DNA of 64,000 bases from Terriglobales bacterium (GCA_035651655.1 DASRFG010000002.1:62001-126000), one strand, 5' to 3'; positions 54,339 to 64,000 are shown, counted from the stretch's first letter. Notes: generated from the sequence alone by a model not told the origin. A program made the numbers and translations.

Positions 54339-54674
54339 GCTCGGTCGTCAGCACCTGCAGAAACAGTCAAGCCCTGTAATTACTTATAGTTAACTCTGAA
54401 ACTACTCTGGAATCTCAATTTGAGTCAAGGAAATTGCCATTCGGGGTGTCGAACTGAGTAAGGCCAGTCCGGCAATCTCACAGTGAAACAGCGCCGGACC
54501 GGTGTTAGCGCCGGGTGAGACGGGATGGTCCTCTCTGAGCGCCATTGCCCGAGGCTTGGTACCGGTTAAGCACAGCCTTTTCAATGTGATAGCGGATGTT
54601 ACTGTGGTACTTCTGCTTCTTCTCTGATGGCAAAAGCCGTGCACCTGTGGGTACGAATTCCCTTAGGAGGAGTT
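54339..54674. other. Intergenic region between divergent genes
   Basis: A 336-nt gap between the sensor kinase (minus) and the TonB-like gene (plus). It should hold both promoters, but I found no convincing sigma-70 or sigma-54 site. An 80-codon frame on the minus strand (54402-54644) has no ribosome site and no recognisable protein character. Confidence 0.6.
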
Positions 54675-55046
54675 GTGTCTGAAATCAAGGCACGGCGATG
54701 GCTGGGAATCTGTGCGCTCGCAGCCGCTGTAGTGACCACGTTCTGGCCAATGCAGGCCCTATCTCAGGGCGAGGCGCCCGCGCGGAAGGTTAAGACCCGG
54801 GTGGCCCCTGAGTACCCACAATTGGCCAAGAAGCTGAGTATCGGCGGAACCGTGAAAGTTCAGGTGATCGTCGGTCCTGAAGGCCGGGTGAGAAGCACGA
54901 AACTCGTGGGAGGACATCCGTTGCTAGTTCAATCAGCGATGGATGCGGTTCGGAAGTGGAAATTTGAGCCTGGAAGTAGCGAGATCTCAGGAGTGGTGGA
55001 AGTGAAATTCCAGCCGCAGAGCGATACCGAGAAGGGTGGCAAGTAG
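54675..55046 (+). CDS. TonB-C-terminal-like secreted or anchored protein
   Basis: A 123-residue protein starting at GTG 54675, preceded by AGGAGG at 54665-54670; an ATG at 54627 is in frame but has no ribosome site. A signal or anchor helix (GICALAAAVVTTFWPMQALS) leads to a domain like the TonB C terminus: KVKTRVAPEYPQLAKKLSI, GGTVKVQVIVGPEGRV and MDAVRKWKFEPG. It lacks the long proline-rich spacer of true TonB. It lies 60 nt before the chemoreceptor gene and may share its transcript. Its partner in the envelope is unknown. Confidence 0.82.
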   Translation: MSEIKARRWLGICALAAAVVTTFWPMQALSQGEAPARKVKTRVAPEYPQLAKKLSIGGTVKVQVIVGPEGRVRSTKLVGGHPLLVQSAMDAVRKWKFEPGSSEISGVVEVKFQPQSDTEKGGK

Positions 55047-55106
55047 CAGCGCGGACAAAGGCCGACAGATCATCGTGAGGGCCAGCCGTAAGCAGGAGGA
55101 AACAAA

Positions 55107-57077
55107 ATGACCATTGGCAGGAAACTCTACCTAAATTTCGGAGCCGTGCTTGCGATGGTGGTGGTCCTGTTCCTGGTGAACATGGTCGCTGTCCAGCGGG
55201 AGCACACCGCCAAGTCGGCAGCCGCCCAATCACTGGCGATGGCGGAAGCCACCGATGCAGTGCGCTTCCAGATGATGCAGAACCGGCTCTTTCTGGGAAA
55301 CTACCTGCTTAGCGGGGATACACATGAGTTTGAAAGGATGAATGAAGGCGTGGTTCGTCTGCAGGATTTGATCCGTGATGCCAAGCTGAAGGCAAACTCG
55401 GAGCAGCAACGCGCCGCTCTCGAGCGCCTGCAGCAGCTCGAGCAAGCCTGGTTGGCTGAGTTCGCCACGCCGCTGGTGGGCAAACGGAAGGAAGTGGACG
55501 CCGGCAACATTACGGTGGCCGAGTTACAGATTTTCTACCTGCAGAAGGACGCCGCTTCCTGGATTCGCGCATCAACCGAAGCCCTGGATATAGCCGATCG
55601 CGAAAATCGAAAGGTGGTTGATGAGCGGCGGCGTTCGGATGAGACGGCCGCATACGCAACCTCGGCGGTGGCAAGCATTGGAACCATCATGGCCCTCCTT
55701 TTGGGCCTGGCAATCGCATATACCACGTCGAAGTCTATTACCGATCCGCTCACCAATCTGATCTCCGTAGCAAGACAGATCGCAAACGCGGGAGAGCTTG
55801 ACCACAAGATTGAGATCCAGCGCGAAGATGAAATCGGCGCCCTGGCACAGGCCTTCAACAACATGGTCACCTATCTACGGGAAATGGCCGGAGTGTCTGA
55901 AGCCATTGCTGGTGGCGACCTCACGGTGCAGGTGAAACCCCGCTCCCCTCACGATACGTTGGGGAATGCCTTCTCGCGGATGGTGGAAGGCCTGAGAACG
56001 CTGGTGCGCTCGGTACGCGATGGCGCTTCGCAAGTGGCCAGCGGCTCGAATCAGGTCGCCGGCGCATCGGATGAATCGGCAAAGATCAGCCTGCAGGCTT
56101 CTTCCGCCATTGATGAAGTGACCAGCACCATGCACGAGATGAGCATTAACGTGCAGAACATGGTGAAGAACACGCAGGTACAGGCTTCCAGTGTGAGCGA
56201 AACTTCGGCTTCCATTGATGAAATGGTGGCCTCGATCCAGCGGGTTGCGGACACCGCCCGCGTGTTGCTCGACATTTCCAATCGCTCGCGGGAGGAAGTG
56301 CATAACGGCATCGGGACCATGGAGAAGGCCACCGACGGGCTGAACCGCATCAACCTGGCGATTCGCTCTTCAGGCGACATCATTGACGTACTCGGCCAGC
56401 GCGCCGACGACATCGGGAAAATCATTGAGGTGATTGACGACCTGGCGGAACAGACCAATCTCCTCGCGCTCAACGCTGCCATCGAAGCAGCGCGCGCTGG
56501 AGAACACGGACTGGGCTTTGCCGTGGTCGCCGACGAAGTCCGCAAGCTGGCAGAAAAGTCCGCCCAATCCACCAAAGAAATTTCCGAATTGATTCAGAGC
56601 ATTCAGCGCGAGGCCAGAAAAGCTGTGGACAATATGGACCGCAGCACCACCATCGTGAATGAGGGACTGACCTTGGGCAACGAACTGAACACGGCGTTGA
56701 AGAAGATTTCCAACGTTGTCACTGAGGTTTACAAATTTTCCCAGGAGATTGGCGCCGCAACCAACGAGCAATCGCACGGATCTTCGCAGATTGCCAAGGC
56801 GACAACCCGCCTCAACGAAATCACCCACGAGATCAGCTCCTCCGTGGAAGAGCAGGCGTCGGGCGCACAGGCGGTTGTCAAAGCGATGGAGCGCATGCGC
56901 GAACTGGTGCAGCAGACGACTTCAGGCTCGACCGAACTCGCCGCATCGGCTGAGCAGATGTCGAAGATGGCGCGAGCGCTCATGGATGCCATGGACCGGT
57001 TCGTGCTCGAGAGCGCACAACAGCGTAGCCGCCAGCCTGATACACGGGCGCGCGCGGCCGTAGCGGCGAAATCCTGA
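55107..57077 (+). CDS. mcp: Methyl-accepting chemotaxis protein
   Basis: Transmembrane chemoreceptor of 656 residues. It has an N-terminal membrane helix ([20 protein letters not shown]), a helical periplasmic ligand domain of about 160 residues, a second membrane helix near 190-210, a HAMP domain (about 212-265), and a long cytoplasmic coiled coil with the conserved hairpin [20 protein letters not shown] that contacts CheA and CheW. No CheR-binding pentapeptide is at the C terminus (it ends RAAVAAKS). The ribosome site AGGAGGAAAC is strong. First gene of the che operon proper. Confidence 0.95.
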   Translation: MTIGRKLYLNFGAVLAMVVVLFLVNMVAVQREHTAKSAAAQSLAMAEATDAVRFQMMQNRLFLGNYLLSGDTHEFERMNEGVVRLQDLIRDAKLKANSEQQRAALERLQQLEQAWLAEFATPLVGKRKEVDAGNITVAELQIFYLQKDAASWIRASTEALDIADRENRKVVDERRRSDETAAYATSAVASIGTIMALLLGLAIAYTTSKSITDPLTNLISVARQIANAGELDHKIEIQREDEIGALAQAFNNMVTYLREMAGVSEAIAGGDLTVQVKPRSPHDTLGNAFSRMVEGLRTLVRSVRDGASQVASGSNQVAGASDESAKISLQASSAIDEVTSTMHEMSINVQNMVKNTQVQASSVSETSASIDEMVASIQRVADTARVLLDISNRSREEVHNGIGTMEKATDGLNRINLAIRSSGDIIDVLGQRADDIGKIIEVIDDLAEQTNLLALNAAIEAARAGEHGLGFAVVADEVRKLAEKSAQSTKEISELIQSIQREARKAVDNMDRSTTIVNEGLTLGNELNTALKKISNVVTEVYKFSQEIGAATNEQSHGSSQIAKATTRLNEITHEISSSVEEQASGAQAVVKAMERMRELVQQTTSGSTELAASAEQMSKMARALMDAMDRFVLESAQQRSRQPDTRARAAVAAKS

Positions 57078-57088
57078 CCTGGTGACCC

Positions 57089-57604
57089 ATGGAAAAGGAG
57101 CTGCACATTATCGGGTTCCAGGTCGGGCGTGAGACCTATGGTGTGCCTATCACCTCGGTCCACGAAATTGTGCGTGTTCCCGAGATCACGGCAGTGCCGG
57201 ACTCCCCCGACTACATCGAAGGAGTAATAAATCTGCGCGGCAAGATCGTCTCGGTGGTTGACCTGCGCAAGCGTTTTGGAGAGCCGAGCGCCCAGCCCGG
57301 CCGCAAACATCGCATTCTAGTTACGGAAGCCAAAGGCAAGTTGGTGGGCTTGATCGTGGATTCCGCTTCCGAGGTAATCAAATTACCGGCCTCGGAAGTA
57401 GATGCAGCGCCGGCGCTGCTGCAGGAAGGCGGGCTCAACTGTGTCACCGGCGTTGGCAAGGTGAAAGGCAGGCTCATCATCCTGCTGGCGCTCGATAAAC
57501 TACTGCAACTTGCGCCAAGACCGACGGCGTCGAATGACGCCACTTCCGTGACTAAGAGCGAAAAGAGCCCAGCGGCAAAGGCTCAGGCCGGGAGCGGGAA
57601 ATGA
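57089..57604 (+). CDS. cheW: Chemotaxis coupling protein CheW
   Basis: Adaptor that links chemoreceptors to the kinase CheA; 171 residues, one CheW domain (about 3-140) with VPEITAVPDSPDYIEGVINLRGKI as the hallmark, followed by an extra basic, low-complexity tail of about 25 residues. Its stop overlaps the cheR start by 4 nt (ATGA), so translation is coupled. Confidence 0.95.
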   Translation: MEKELHIIGFQVGRETYGVPITSVHEIVRVPEITAVPDSPDYIEGVINLRGKIVSVVDLRKRFGEPSAQPGRKHRILVTEAKGKLVGLIVDSASEVIKLPASEVDAAPALLQEGGLNCVTGVGKVKGRLIILLALDKLLQLAPRPTASNDATSVTKSEKSPAAKAQAGSGK

Positions 57605-58530
57605 CCCAGCAGGTCACCGACCCTTTAAACCCAGTAGTCAATGCAGTACCACCCACAGAAGCCGAGCTGAAAATTCTGCAGATGCTGGTCTATCAGGAAT
57701 GCGGCATGCACTTCGACGACCGGCGCAGCCACTTTTTGCAAGACCGTGTCCAGCGCCGTATGCGCGCCTGCCAAACGCCATCCTTTTACAGTTATTACAG
57801 GTTGCTCACCAGCAGCGACGGCAAGCGTGAATTGGCGGCATTGCTCGAGAACCTCACCATTAATGAGACCAGCTTTTTTCGCAACAAAGCGCAGTTTGAA
57901 CTCTTTCACAAGGTGGTAATGGAGGAGCTACTGCAGCGTAAACAGCTGCAGCATGATTACAGCGTGCGCGTCTGGAGTGCGGGTTGTTCTACCGGACAAG
58001 AGGCGTACACCATCGCTATGCTGATGTGCGACGCGATTGGTTATTACGCTCTTCGGAATCCGCTGATACCCAGCACTGGTTCAGCTAAAAGTCTAGTGCC
58101 GCCGCCATGGAAGTTTGAAGTGTTGGCTTCAGACATCAGCTATTCCGCGCTGCGAGCAGGCCAGGAGGGAATCTACAACGAAAACCAGATGGAAGCGGTG
58201 GATTTTGCTTACCGTTTGCGTTACTTCGACAAGGTCGGTGATCGCTACGCCGTAAAAAAAGCAGTGAAGGAATTGGTTCGTTTCGACTTCCACAATCTCA
58301 AGACCGAGTTCTTGCCCCAGCATAACGATGTCATCTTCTGCCGTAATGTGATGATTTATTTCGACCAGGCGGAGCAGCAGCGGGCAGTAGAAAAATTCTA
58401 TCGCTGTCTGGATCCCGGCGGTTATCTGTTCATCGGGCACGCGGAGACACTGTTTGGGATCACGGAGAAGTTCCGCATGATCCATCAGGCCAATGGCACC
58501 GCGCACCAGCGCATTGAGGTGGCCCGGTGA
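57601..58530 (+). CDS. cheR: Chemotaxis protein methyltransferase CheR
   Basis: Methylates receptor glutamates with SAM; 309 residues. N-terminal helical domain (FDDRRSHFLQDRVQRRMRAC), INETSFFRNKAQFELF, SAM site VRVWSAGCSTGQEAYTIAM, the product-binding VLASDISYSALRAGQEGIY and FCRNVMIYFDQAEQQ. It overlaps cheA by 4 nt (GTGA). This is the main CheR of the pathway, while the copy at 46495 lies outside. Confidence 0.95.
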   Translation: MTQQVTDPLNPVVNAVPPTEAELKILQMLVYQECGMHFDDRRSHFLQDRVQRRMRACQTPSFYSYYRLLTSSDGKRELAALLENLTINETSFFRNKAQFELFHKVVMEELLQRKQLQHDYSVRVWSAGCSTGQEAYTIAMLMCDAIGYYALRNPLIPSTGSAKSLVPPPWKFEVLASDISYSALRAGQEGIYNENQMEAVDFAYRLRYFDKVGDRYAVKKAVKELVRFDFHNLKTEFLPQHNDVIFCRNVMIYFDQAEQQRAVEKFYRCLDPGGYLFIGHAETLFGITEKFRMIHQANGTAHQRIEVAR

Positions 58531-60608
58531 GCTTCTTCTCCGAGGACCGCGCCGCCGAATTGCGACAGTTGTTCTTTGAGAGTGCCCAGGAACTGCTCCA
58601 GACCCTCAACGAAGACGCGCTTAAGCTGGAGAAGAACTCTCAAGACCCTGAGTTGGCACGAGCCATCCGCCGTACCATCCATACCATCAAAGGTGACTCG
58701 GCGGCCTGTGGATTCCGCGAACTCAGTGAATTGGCGCATGAGTTGGAAGATGCGCTGGCGCCGGAGGTGACCAGCGCCGTACCCAGTCAGGTTGCGGAGC
58801 TTGTGCTGAGCGCTGCCGACGTGTTCGAGGCCATGCTCGCGGCTTACAAAGGCAAGCTGCAGCTGCCGGCGGCTGAACCGCTGCAACAGATGATTCGTGG
58901 TCTCCGGCCGTCAAAGTCACAAGCCCCTAGAGCTGCAAGCATTCCTCCTCCCGTAACTTCCTGGACGGAAGGTGAACGGCAGGCTATCGCACACTTTCTA
59001 CGTGCCGGAAAGAACGTCTTTCGGGTGAGCGCCTTCATTGACCCACAATGCCCAATGCGAAGTGCCGCGCGTCAGCTTCTGCAAAATGTGCTGCAGCAGT
59101 GCGGAGAACTTCTGGCGCTCCATCCCGATGCGCTGGTTACAGATGCCACCTTGGTGGAAGCCGCGCTGGTCAGTGATAACTCTGCCGAGTGGATTGCTGC
59201 ACGCTGCCGCATTCCCGCGGTGACGAGCGAAATTAAGGTTGAGACGTGGCCTGCGGTGCGTCAAATCATTGCCAAACATCAGGAGACTAATTCCACAGCG
59301 CGCACGACTGCCGCAGAGGCGGCGCCGGCAGCCCCTGGAGGAGTCCATACCCTTGAAAACAGTCTCCGCGTGGACGCGGACCGGATTGATCACGTACTTA
59401 ACTTGATCGGCGAGCTGATCATCGGGAAATCCATGCTGCAGCAGACGGTGAACGATTTCAGCCGACGTTTTCCGGATGACGTTCTTCGCAACAAGTTTGC
59501 CGATGTCATGGCTTACCAGACCAGGGTGCTCAATGACCTGCAGCGTTCCGCGATGCAGGTACGTATGGTGCCGGTGGAGCAGCTCTTCCGGCGCTTCCCA
59601 CGTATCGTGCGCGACCTAGGGAAACAGTGTGGTAAAGAGATCGGGCTAATGCTGAGCGGCCAGGATACGGAGCTAGACAAAAGTATTCTGGACGCAATAG
59701 CGGAACCTCTGGCCCACCTGGTGCGCAATGCCGCTGACCATGGGTTGGAGACCGCGGAAGCACGCCAAAAGGCTGGCAAAGCGGCTAAAGGAACCATTCG
59801 TCTGAATGCCTACCATCAGGGCAATCAGGTGGTGATCGAAGTCAGCGATGACGGGCGTGGCATTGACACCAAGAAAGTCCTGCGCAAAGCCATCGAGCGC
59901 GGCATTTTGACGACTGAGGAGGCAGCGAAGCTCAGCGATCAGGAAGTGGCTATGTTGATCTTCCGGCCAGGATTCAGCACTGCCGAGGAGGTCACCGAGA
60001 TATCCGGACGCGGCATTGGAATGGATATCGTGCAGAACGTGATCCATCGCCTTAAAGGCACCGTCAGCATTGAATCGCAGGCGGGCGCCGGCACGAGATT
60101 TCTGCTCAAGGTCCCCTTAACGCTCGCCATCATCAAAGCTCTCCTCTTTCGTGTAGGTGGACGACTCTATGCGATTCCGCTGAATTCGGTGGTGGAGATC
60201 ACACGCGCTGTAGAAGCAGACATCCATCGCGTGGACAATCACGAGGTTCTTCAGCTCCGCAAGATCGTCCTTACCATGGTCCGTCTGGGTAGGCGCACCA
60301 CTTCGGACACGACCAAAATGTTCGTGATGGTGGTGACGCTGGGAGAACGGAAATACGGCCTGATCGTGGATGAGCTTGTGGGTGAGGAAGAACTCGTAAT
60401 CAAGCCACTTGATCAGCAGGTGGTTTCGACCGAATTGGTGAGCGGAGCCTCGATTCTGGGAGATGGCACCGTGGTGCTCATCCTGAACCTGGCGGCAGTT
60501 GTGGAACGTTACATCCGTATACGTCCCCCAAGTCCCGGCGCTGCGTTGCCGGGTGTTCTAACGGAGCGCGCCCCAGTGCCCACGAGCGCGACGGGGGACC
60601 CGTCATGA
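58527..60608 (+). CDS. cheA: Chemotaxis histidine kinase CheA
   Basis: Kinase of the chemotaxis pathway, 693 residues, start GTG 58527. Order: phosphotransfer domain with His52 (IRRTIHTIKGDSAACGF), a middle domain (about 148-250) that probably binds CheY/CheB, a dimerisation domain (about 275-345), an ATPase domain with HLVRNAADHGLE, DDGRGID and GRGIGMDIV, and a C-terminal CheW-like domain (about 545-670). All kinase motifs are intact. Overlaps both neighbours by 4 nt. Confidence 0.96.
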   Translation: MSFFSEDRAAELRQLFFESAQELLQTLNEDALKLEKNSQDPELARAIRRTIHTIKGDSAACGFRELSELAHELEDALAPEVTSAVPSQVAELVLSAADVFEAMLAAYKGKLQLPAAEPLQQMIRGLRPSKSQAPRAASIPPPVTSWTEGERQAIAHFLRAGKNVFRVSAFIDPQCPMRSAARQLLQNVLQQCGELLALHPDALVTDATLVEAALVSDNSAEWIAARCRIPAVTSEIKVETWPAVRQIIAKHQETNSTARTTAAEAAPAAPGGVHTLENSLRVDADRIDHVLNLIGELIIGKSMLQQTVNDFSRRFPDDVLRNKFADVMAYQTRVLNDLQRSAMQVRMVPVEQLFRRFPRIVRDLGKQCGKEIGLMLSGQDTELDKSILDAIAEPLAHLVRNAADHGLETAEARQKAGKAAKGTIRLNAYHQGNQVVIEVSDDGRGIDTKKVLRKAIERGILTTEEAAKLSDQEVAMLIFRPGFSTAEEVTEISGRGIGMDIVQNVIHRLKGTVSIESQAGAGTRFLLKVPLTLAIIKALLFRVGGRLYAIPLNSVVEITRAVEADIHRVDNHEVLQLRKIVLTMVRLGRRTTSDTTKMFVMVVTLGERKYGLIVDELVGEEELVIKPLDQQVVSTELVSGASILGDGTVVLILNLAAVVERYIRIRPPSPGAALPGVLTERAPVPTSATGDPS

Positions 60609-61693
60609 GCCAACCAGTGAGAGTTCTGGTGGTGGACGATTCTGCCTTGATGCGCAAGCTGATTCCGCAGATTTTGCAGACCGACACCTCCATTCAGGTG
60701 GTCGGAACTGCGATGGATGGCGCTTTCGCCCTGAAAAAGATTGAGGAGCTAAAACCTCACGTCCTTACACTCGACCTGGAAATGCCGGGTATGGGTGGCA
60801 TGCAGGCGCTGGGTGAGATCACCCGCAAGCACAAGTTGCCGGTCATTGTTGTGAGTTCCCATACCACTCAAGGAGCCTCGGCCACATTCAAGGCGCTGGC
60901 GCTGGGGGCTTTCGATTTTGTCGCCAAGCCGAGGGACGCGTCGGCGCATATGCAGGAAGTGGCGCGTGAATTGATCAACAAGATCAAAGTGGCAGCCGCC
61001 AGCGGCGCACCCAAGCTACCGGTCATGCCGCCGGTTGGGCCGCCAAAGGGAGAGAAGCTGCGCTCCCGCAAAAGGGATTCACCGGCAAAGGTGATCGCAG
61101 TTGGAATTTCAACGGGGGGGCCAAACGCTATCCAGTATCTGCTCTCGCAATTGCCAGCGGATTTTCCAGGGGTCATCCTGCTGGTGCAGCACATGCCCGA
61201 AGGCTTTACAGAAATGTTCGCCCGGCGACTGGATGAGTGCTCGGCGCTTGAGGTGAAAGAGGCCCAGTCAGGCGATCTGCTTGGCGCAGGCCGGGTCCTG
61301 GTATGTCCCGGTAACCGCCACATGAGAGCACGGCGGACCCCCTTGGGAGACGTGGTGGTGCTATCGGATGATCCGCGGGTGAACGGGCATCGCCCGTCAG
61401 TGGACGTGCTGTTCCGCTCGGTGGCGGAGGAATTCGGGGCCAAGGCTGTGGCCGTGCTCATGACAGGCATGGGAGACGACGGCGCCGACGCCATGAAAGC
61501 GGTTAAGGACGCCGGGGGAATGACCATTGCCCAGAGTCCCGATTCTTGCACCGTGTATGGCATGCCCCGCGCCGCTATCGAACGCGGACACGCTATCCGA
61601 GTGGTTCCCCTGGACGCTCTGGCCAACACTTTGCAGGCGCAGTGCATGTCAGGAGATGGAAGCAAAGCAGCGCACGCCAGTGCCGACTTTTAG
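60605..61693 (+). CDS. cheB: Chemotaxis methylesterase/glutaminase CheB
   Basis: Removes methyl groups from receptors and, in many bacteria, deamidates glutamines; 362 residues. Receiver domain with Asp57 (LTLDLEMPG), then the esterase domain with the catalytic triad Ser169 (VGISTGGPNA), His196 (QHMPEG) and Asp292 (GMGDDGAD). Starts by 4-nt overlap with cheA. Phosphorylation by CheA should activate it. Confidence 0.96.
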   Translation: MSQPVRVLVVDDSALMRKLIPQILQTDTSIQVVGTAMDGAFALKKIEELKPHVLTLDLEMPGMGGMQALGEITRKHKLPVIVVSSHTTQGASATFKALALGAFDFVAKPRDASAHMQEVARELINKIKVAAASGAPKLPVMPPVGPPKGEKLRSRKRDSPAKVIAVGISTGGPNAIQYLLSQLPADFPGVILLVQHMPEGFTEMFARRLDECSALEVKEAQSGDLLGAGRVLVCPGNRHMRARRTPLGDVVVLSDDPRVNGHRPSVDVLFRSVAEEFGAKAVAVLMTGMGDDGADAMKAVKDAGGMTIAQSPDSCTVYGMPRAAIERGHAIRVVPLDALANTLQAQCMSGDGSKAAHASADF

Positions 61694-61739
61694 TGAGCGG
61701 CATGGCAAGAACTTGTCTGGTAAGTGAGGGAGATTAGTC

Positions 61740-62177
61740 ATGGAGCAATTCGCGGCAGTGCACCGCAAGAACGGCGAAGCGATCCGTTACTTGGTGGTGG
61801 ATGATTCAGTCTTTGCCCGCAAGAACCTGTCTCGCATGATCGAGTCATTCGGTGGCAAGATCGCGGGCGAAGCCGGCGATGGCTGTGCCGCCATCGCTGA
61901 ATACGAGCGGCTCACCCCAGACATCGTGCTTATGGACATCACCATGCCGTTGATGGAGGGCATCGAAGCCGCCGAGCGGATCGTACGGCAGCACCCGGAG
62001 GCGAGAATCGTGATGGTGTCGTCTGTCGGTTACCAGGAAAATATCGTGGCTGCCCTGCAGCGCGGCGCCCGTCACTTTGTGCAAAAGCCGGTCAAGCCCG
62101 AAGTCCTCTACGAGGTAATTAAGTACGTAATGGGAGAAGAATGTGTGGTTGCCAGTGCCGCGACGGGAGGAGCCTAG
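61740..62177 (+). CDS. cheY: CheY-like response regulator
   Basis: Single receiver domain of 145 residues with a 14-residue extension at the front. Acid pocket VVDDSVFARKN, phospho-acceptor Asp66 (IVLMDITMPLMEG), switch residues VSSVGY and Lys in VQKPVKPE. As the only free receiver in the operon it is the likely output protein to the motor or another effector. A purine-rich site (GAGGGAGATT) precedes the ATG; 46 nt after cheB. Confidence 0.92.
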   Translation: MEQFAAVHRKNGEAIRYLVVDDSVFARKNLSRMIESFGGKIAGEAGDGCAAIAEYERLTPDIVLMDITMPLMEGIEAAERIVRQHPEARIVMVSSVGYQENIVAALQRGARHFVQKPVKPEVLYEVIKYVMGEECVVASAATGGA

Positions 62178-62180
62178 GCC

Positions 62181-62681
62181 ATGAGGATGGAGCTCATACA
62201 GCCGTTCATCAACGCCGCCGATGCGGTGCTCGCCTCCACTCTCGAGTGCCGCAGCACTCGCCTGGGCAATTTCAGCATGGACCAGGAGGCCTACCGCAGT
62301 AAGGGGATTGCCGCCATAGTTACCGTCACTGGCGACATTGAAGGACGGATTATTTTCGATGCCGAGGTTGAGACTGCCCGGCGTATGGCTGGTCAGACGA
62401 TGGGCGGAGAGAAACCGGATTCTGACGAGACGGTCCGAGAGGCTATCTGCGAGCTAGCGAACCAAGTGATCGGGAATGCTATTAGCTCTCTCAATGACCA
62501 GGGTTTTCATTTCAAGATTCACCCTCCGGAAGTTCACCAGGGAGAAGGCCTGAAGAGTACTGAAGATACCGAGGCGTTGGTCATGTGTTTCGAGACCAGC
62601 AGCGGCAATGTTTTTATGAACATTGCCATGCGGTATAACCGCCGCCGTCCAAAGGCACGGGCCATAGCGGCGGGCGATTAG
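62181..62681 (+). CDS. cheX: CheX-family CheY-P phosphatase
   Basis: A 166-residue protein of the CheC/CheX/FliY family that removes phosphate from CheY. The conserved active-site helix is seen as EAICELANQVIGNAISSL, with Glu and Asn in the family positions, and the strand pattern KGIAAIVTVTGDIEGRIIFD matches CheX. It begins 3 nt after the cheY stop, so CheY and its likely phosphatase are made together. The operon seems to end here; no strong terminator is seen in the 49 nt before the convergent gene. Confidence 0.9.
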   Translation: MRMELIQPFINAADAVLASTLECRSTRLGNFSMDQEAYRSKGIAAIVTVTGDIEGRIIFDAEVETARRMAGQTMGGEKPDSDETVREAICELANQVIGNAISSLNDQGFHFKIHPPEVHQGEGLKSTEDTEALVMCFETSSGNVFMNIAMRYNRRRPKARAIAAGD

Positions 62682-62730
62682 CAGCGGCCCGCGCATACCC
62701 GCTTGTCACCAAGGGTCAGAACATCTGGCA

Positions 62731-64000
62731 TTACGGTCCGGCCACAATGAAGACCGGATTCTGCGGAGGGGATTGCGCCTTCGGTGCAGGCGGTGGAAAT
62801 GCGCTCCGCGGAGACGGCATAGCGGCGACTTTTAAGTTGCTGGACGTTTTTAGAATCGTAGTTGTACCGGCGTCGCAGCTGGAGACGTAAACTTTGGTAC
62901 TGTCGGCCGCGGCCGCGACGAACGCCCGGAAGCGCACTCCGGTAAGGATGCTGGTATCAGAGCCGCAATTTGTGGCAACCGGCTGCGTGAGGTCAATCGT
63001 CTTGGACACGGTGTTGCTGAAGGCATTGATTACGGTCAGGGCAAGAACCACGTTGTTTCCTGAAATTCCCTGGAAGCTCACGGCATAGGCCCGGCTTCCA
63101 TTTCCAAGTGCGGTGACTGCTGTGAGACCCGCTGTGGGGATGGCGATCGGCGGCAAGTTCGTGGGTATGGTTTTAGAGACGTCGAGCACGCTGATCGTAT
63201 TGTCGCCGGTATTGGAAACGAAGAGCCGGTTCGTCTTCGAGTTCAAGAACATGTAATTGGGCGAAGCGCCAACTGGAACGGTCGCGATCACCGTGTCAGT
63301 CGTCGTATCAACGACGGAAATGTCGTTTGAACCCTGGTTCAATATATAAACCGCCAACCCGTCCGGGCTGAGCTGTCCCCAGACCGGCGACGTACCCACA
63401 GCGAATGTTGTGAGGACCGTGCCACTCGCAACGTCAATGGCAGAGAGATCATTGCTGGCCTGGTTGATGGAATAGATCTTCTTGCCATCTGCTGTCCCTA
63501 CCAAAGCCACGGGCGTGGTTCCCACTGCAATCTCCGAGAGCAGGGTATGCACGCCGGATGAAATCATGCCAATCGAGTTCGTCGCAGCCTCAGCTACAAA
63601 CATCTTGGAGCTATTTGTGCTAGCCACATATACGGGGGCGTGATGTACGCCGGGAGACAGCTTGATCGTGGTTGGCGGAATGCTGCCAACCGAAGGAAAG
63701 TAACTGGTGACCGTGTCGTCGTCGCGATTGGCGACAAAGACCTGCGACTGCCCGGGGGGCGAAAATCCCGCATGAACCGGGCCCACACTGGCACGTATGG
63801 CGCCTACATTGCTGTCTCCGGAGACATCCACCTGGGAAACACTGCCCGCGGCGGCGGGAGCATTGGCGCTCACTACAAACATGGAATGAGTGAGACTAGG
63901 GTCCCCTGAGGGCGCGGTTATGGGAGCGGCTACGGGGCGGAAAGTATCGCCGCAGCTTGTGGCAATCACGGCTGACGCGAGAACTGCCGCCAGCCCAAAC
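62731..64000 (-). CDS. YncE-type beta-propeller protein, 5' end beyond the window
   Basis: At least 422 residues; the frame stays open to the window edge, so the true start lies outside. The residues at the edge (FGLAAVLASAVIATSC) are the end of a signal peptide, perhaps of a lipoprotein, though the lipobox is not standard. The body is a series of six or more repeats of the YVTN/YncE type (VFVANRDDDTVTSY, MFVAEAATNSIGMI, IYSINQASNDLSAIDV, VYILNQGSNDISVVDT, LFVSNTGDNTISVLDV), which fold into a seven-bladed propeller. These secreted proteins often bind other surface molecules; no specific role is known. Confidence 0.85.
   Translation of the reverse strand, partial: FGLAAVLASAVIATSCGDTFRPVAAPITAPSGDPSLTHSMFVVSANAPAAAGSVSQVDVSGDSNVGAIRASVGPVHAGFSPPGQSQVFVANRDDDTVTSYFPSVGSIPPTTIKLSPGVHHAPVYVASTNSSKMFVAEAATNSIGMISSGVHTLLSEIAVGTTPVALVGTADGKKIYSINQASNDLSAIDVASGTVLTTFAVGTSPVWGQLSPDGLAVYILNQGSNDISVVDTTTDTVIATVPVGASPNYMFLNSKTNRLFVSNTGDNTISVLDVSKTIPTNLPPIAIPTAGLTAVTALGNGSRAYAVSFQGISGNNVVLALTVINAFSNTVSKTIDLTQPVATNCGSDTSILTGVRFRAFVAAAADSTKVYVSSCDAGTTTILKTSSNLKVAAMPSPRSAFPPPAPKAQSPPQNPVFIVAGP

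Noticed and set aside
54550-54575. Possible sigma-54 promoter (TGGTACC with a GC pair further on) before the TonB-like gene
   Set aside because: The -12 part reads AAGC rather than TTGC, so the match is too weak.
54402-54644. Minus-strand frame of 80 codons between the kinase and the TonB-like gene
   Set aside because: No ribosome site, no hydrophobic or domain pattern, and it fills a region expected to hold two promoters.

Overview
The window is one contiguous stretch of an ordinary bacterial chromosome, gene-dense and moderately GC-rich, with no rRNA, tRNA, CRISPR, prophage or transposase that I can see. The gene complement fits an Acidobacteriota genome: futalosine-route menaquinone genes, a single-chain E1 alpha/beta 2-oxoacid dehydrogenase, PDZ- and GAF-rich sensor kinases, and several short secreted proteins of a style common in that phylum. 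That assignment is inference from gene content, not from a marker gene.

Layout. 1-6.4 kb: a possibly structured leader, a PDZ/GAF/PAS histidine kinase with an NtrC-type regulator, then an MlaE/MlaF-like lipid transporter pair without an MCE protein nearby. 6.4-13.7 kb, mostly minus strand: a small unknown protein, a rhomboid-TPR protease, topA, dprA and two conserved unknowns. 13.7-20.4 kb, plus strand: mqnA, a VTT/DedA-like membrane protein, mqnC, a 0.7-kb non-coding region with two copies of a palindromic element, a processive family-2 glycosyltransferase, bioY and mqnD. 20.4-32.5 kb: a zinc metallopeptidase, a HAD hydrolase, an HD-GYP protein facing a GGDEF protein, a Rieske protein, a lone nuoB, a GT39-GT2 fusion, three small secreted proteins, an M28 peptidase and a methyltransferase. 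32.5-44.4 kb: a zinc-ribbon protein, an APC permease, a CADD-like enzyme behind a gcvT-like gene, two tandem phytoene-dehydrogenase-like flavoproteins, a DoxX protein, a 53-bp tandem repeat array, the fused E1, a phosphoglycolate phosphatase and a transglutaminase-like protein. 44.5 kb: uvrB. 46.5-54.3 kb, minus strand: a signalling block with a 1278-residue GAF/PAS kinase, a receiver, an NtrC regulator, a PilZ-like protein, a receiver/DHp protein lacking an ATPase domain, and an orphan cheR. 54.7-62.7 kb: a TonB-like protein and a tightly coupled chemotaxis operon (mcp-cheW-cheR-cheA-cheB-cheY-cheX). The end holds a partial YncE-type beta-propeller protein.

How the parts fit. MqnA, MqnC and MqnD are three of the futalosine-pathway enzymes that turn chorismate into menaquinone precursors; MqnB and MqnE are not in the window. 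The gcvT-like and CADD-like genes lie 36 nt apart on one strand. CADD homologues are known to make para-aminobenzoate, so this pair may join folate supply and folate use. The two palindromic repeat regions (16463-17080 and 40141-40528) share a core hairpin and appear to belong to one dispersed element family; they are the least ordinary DNA here.
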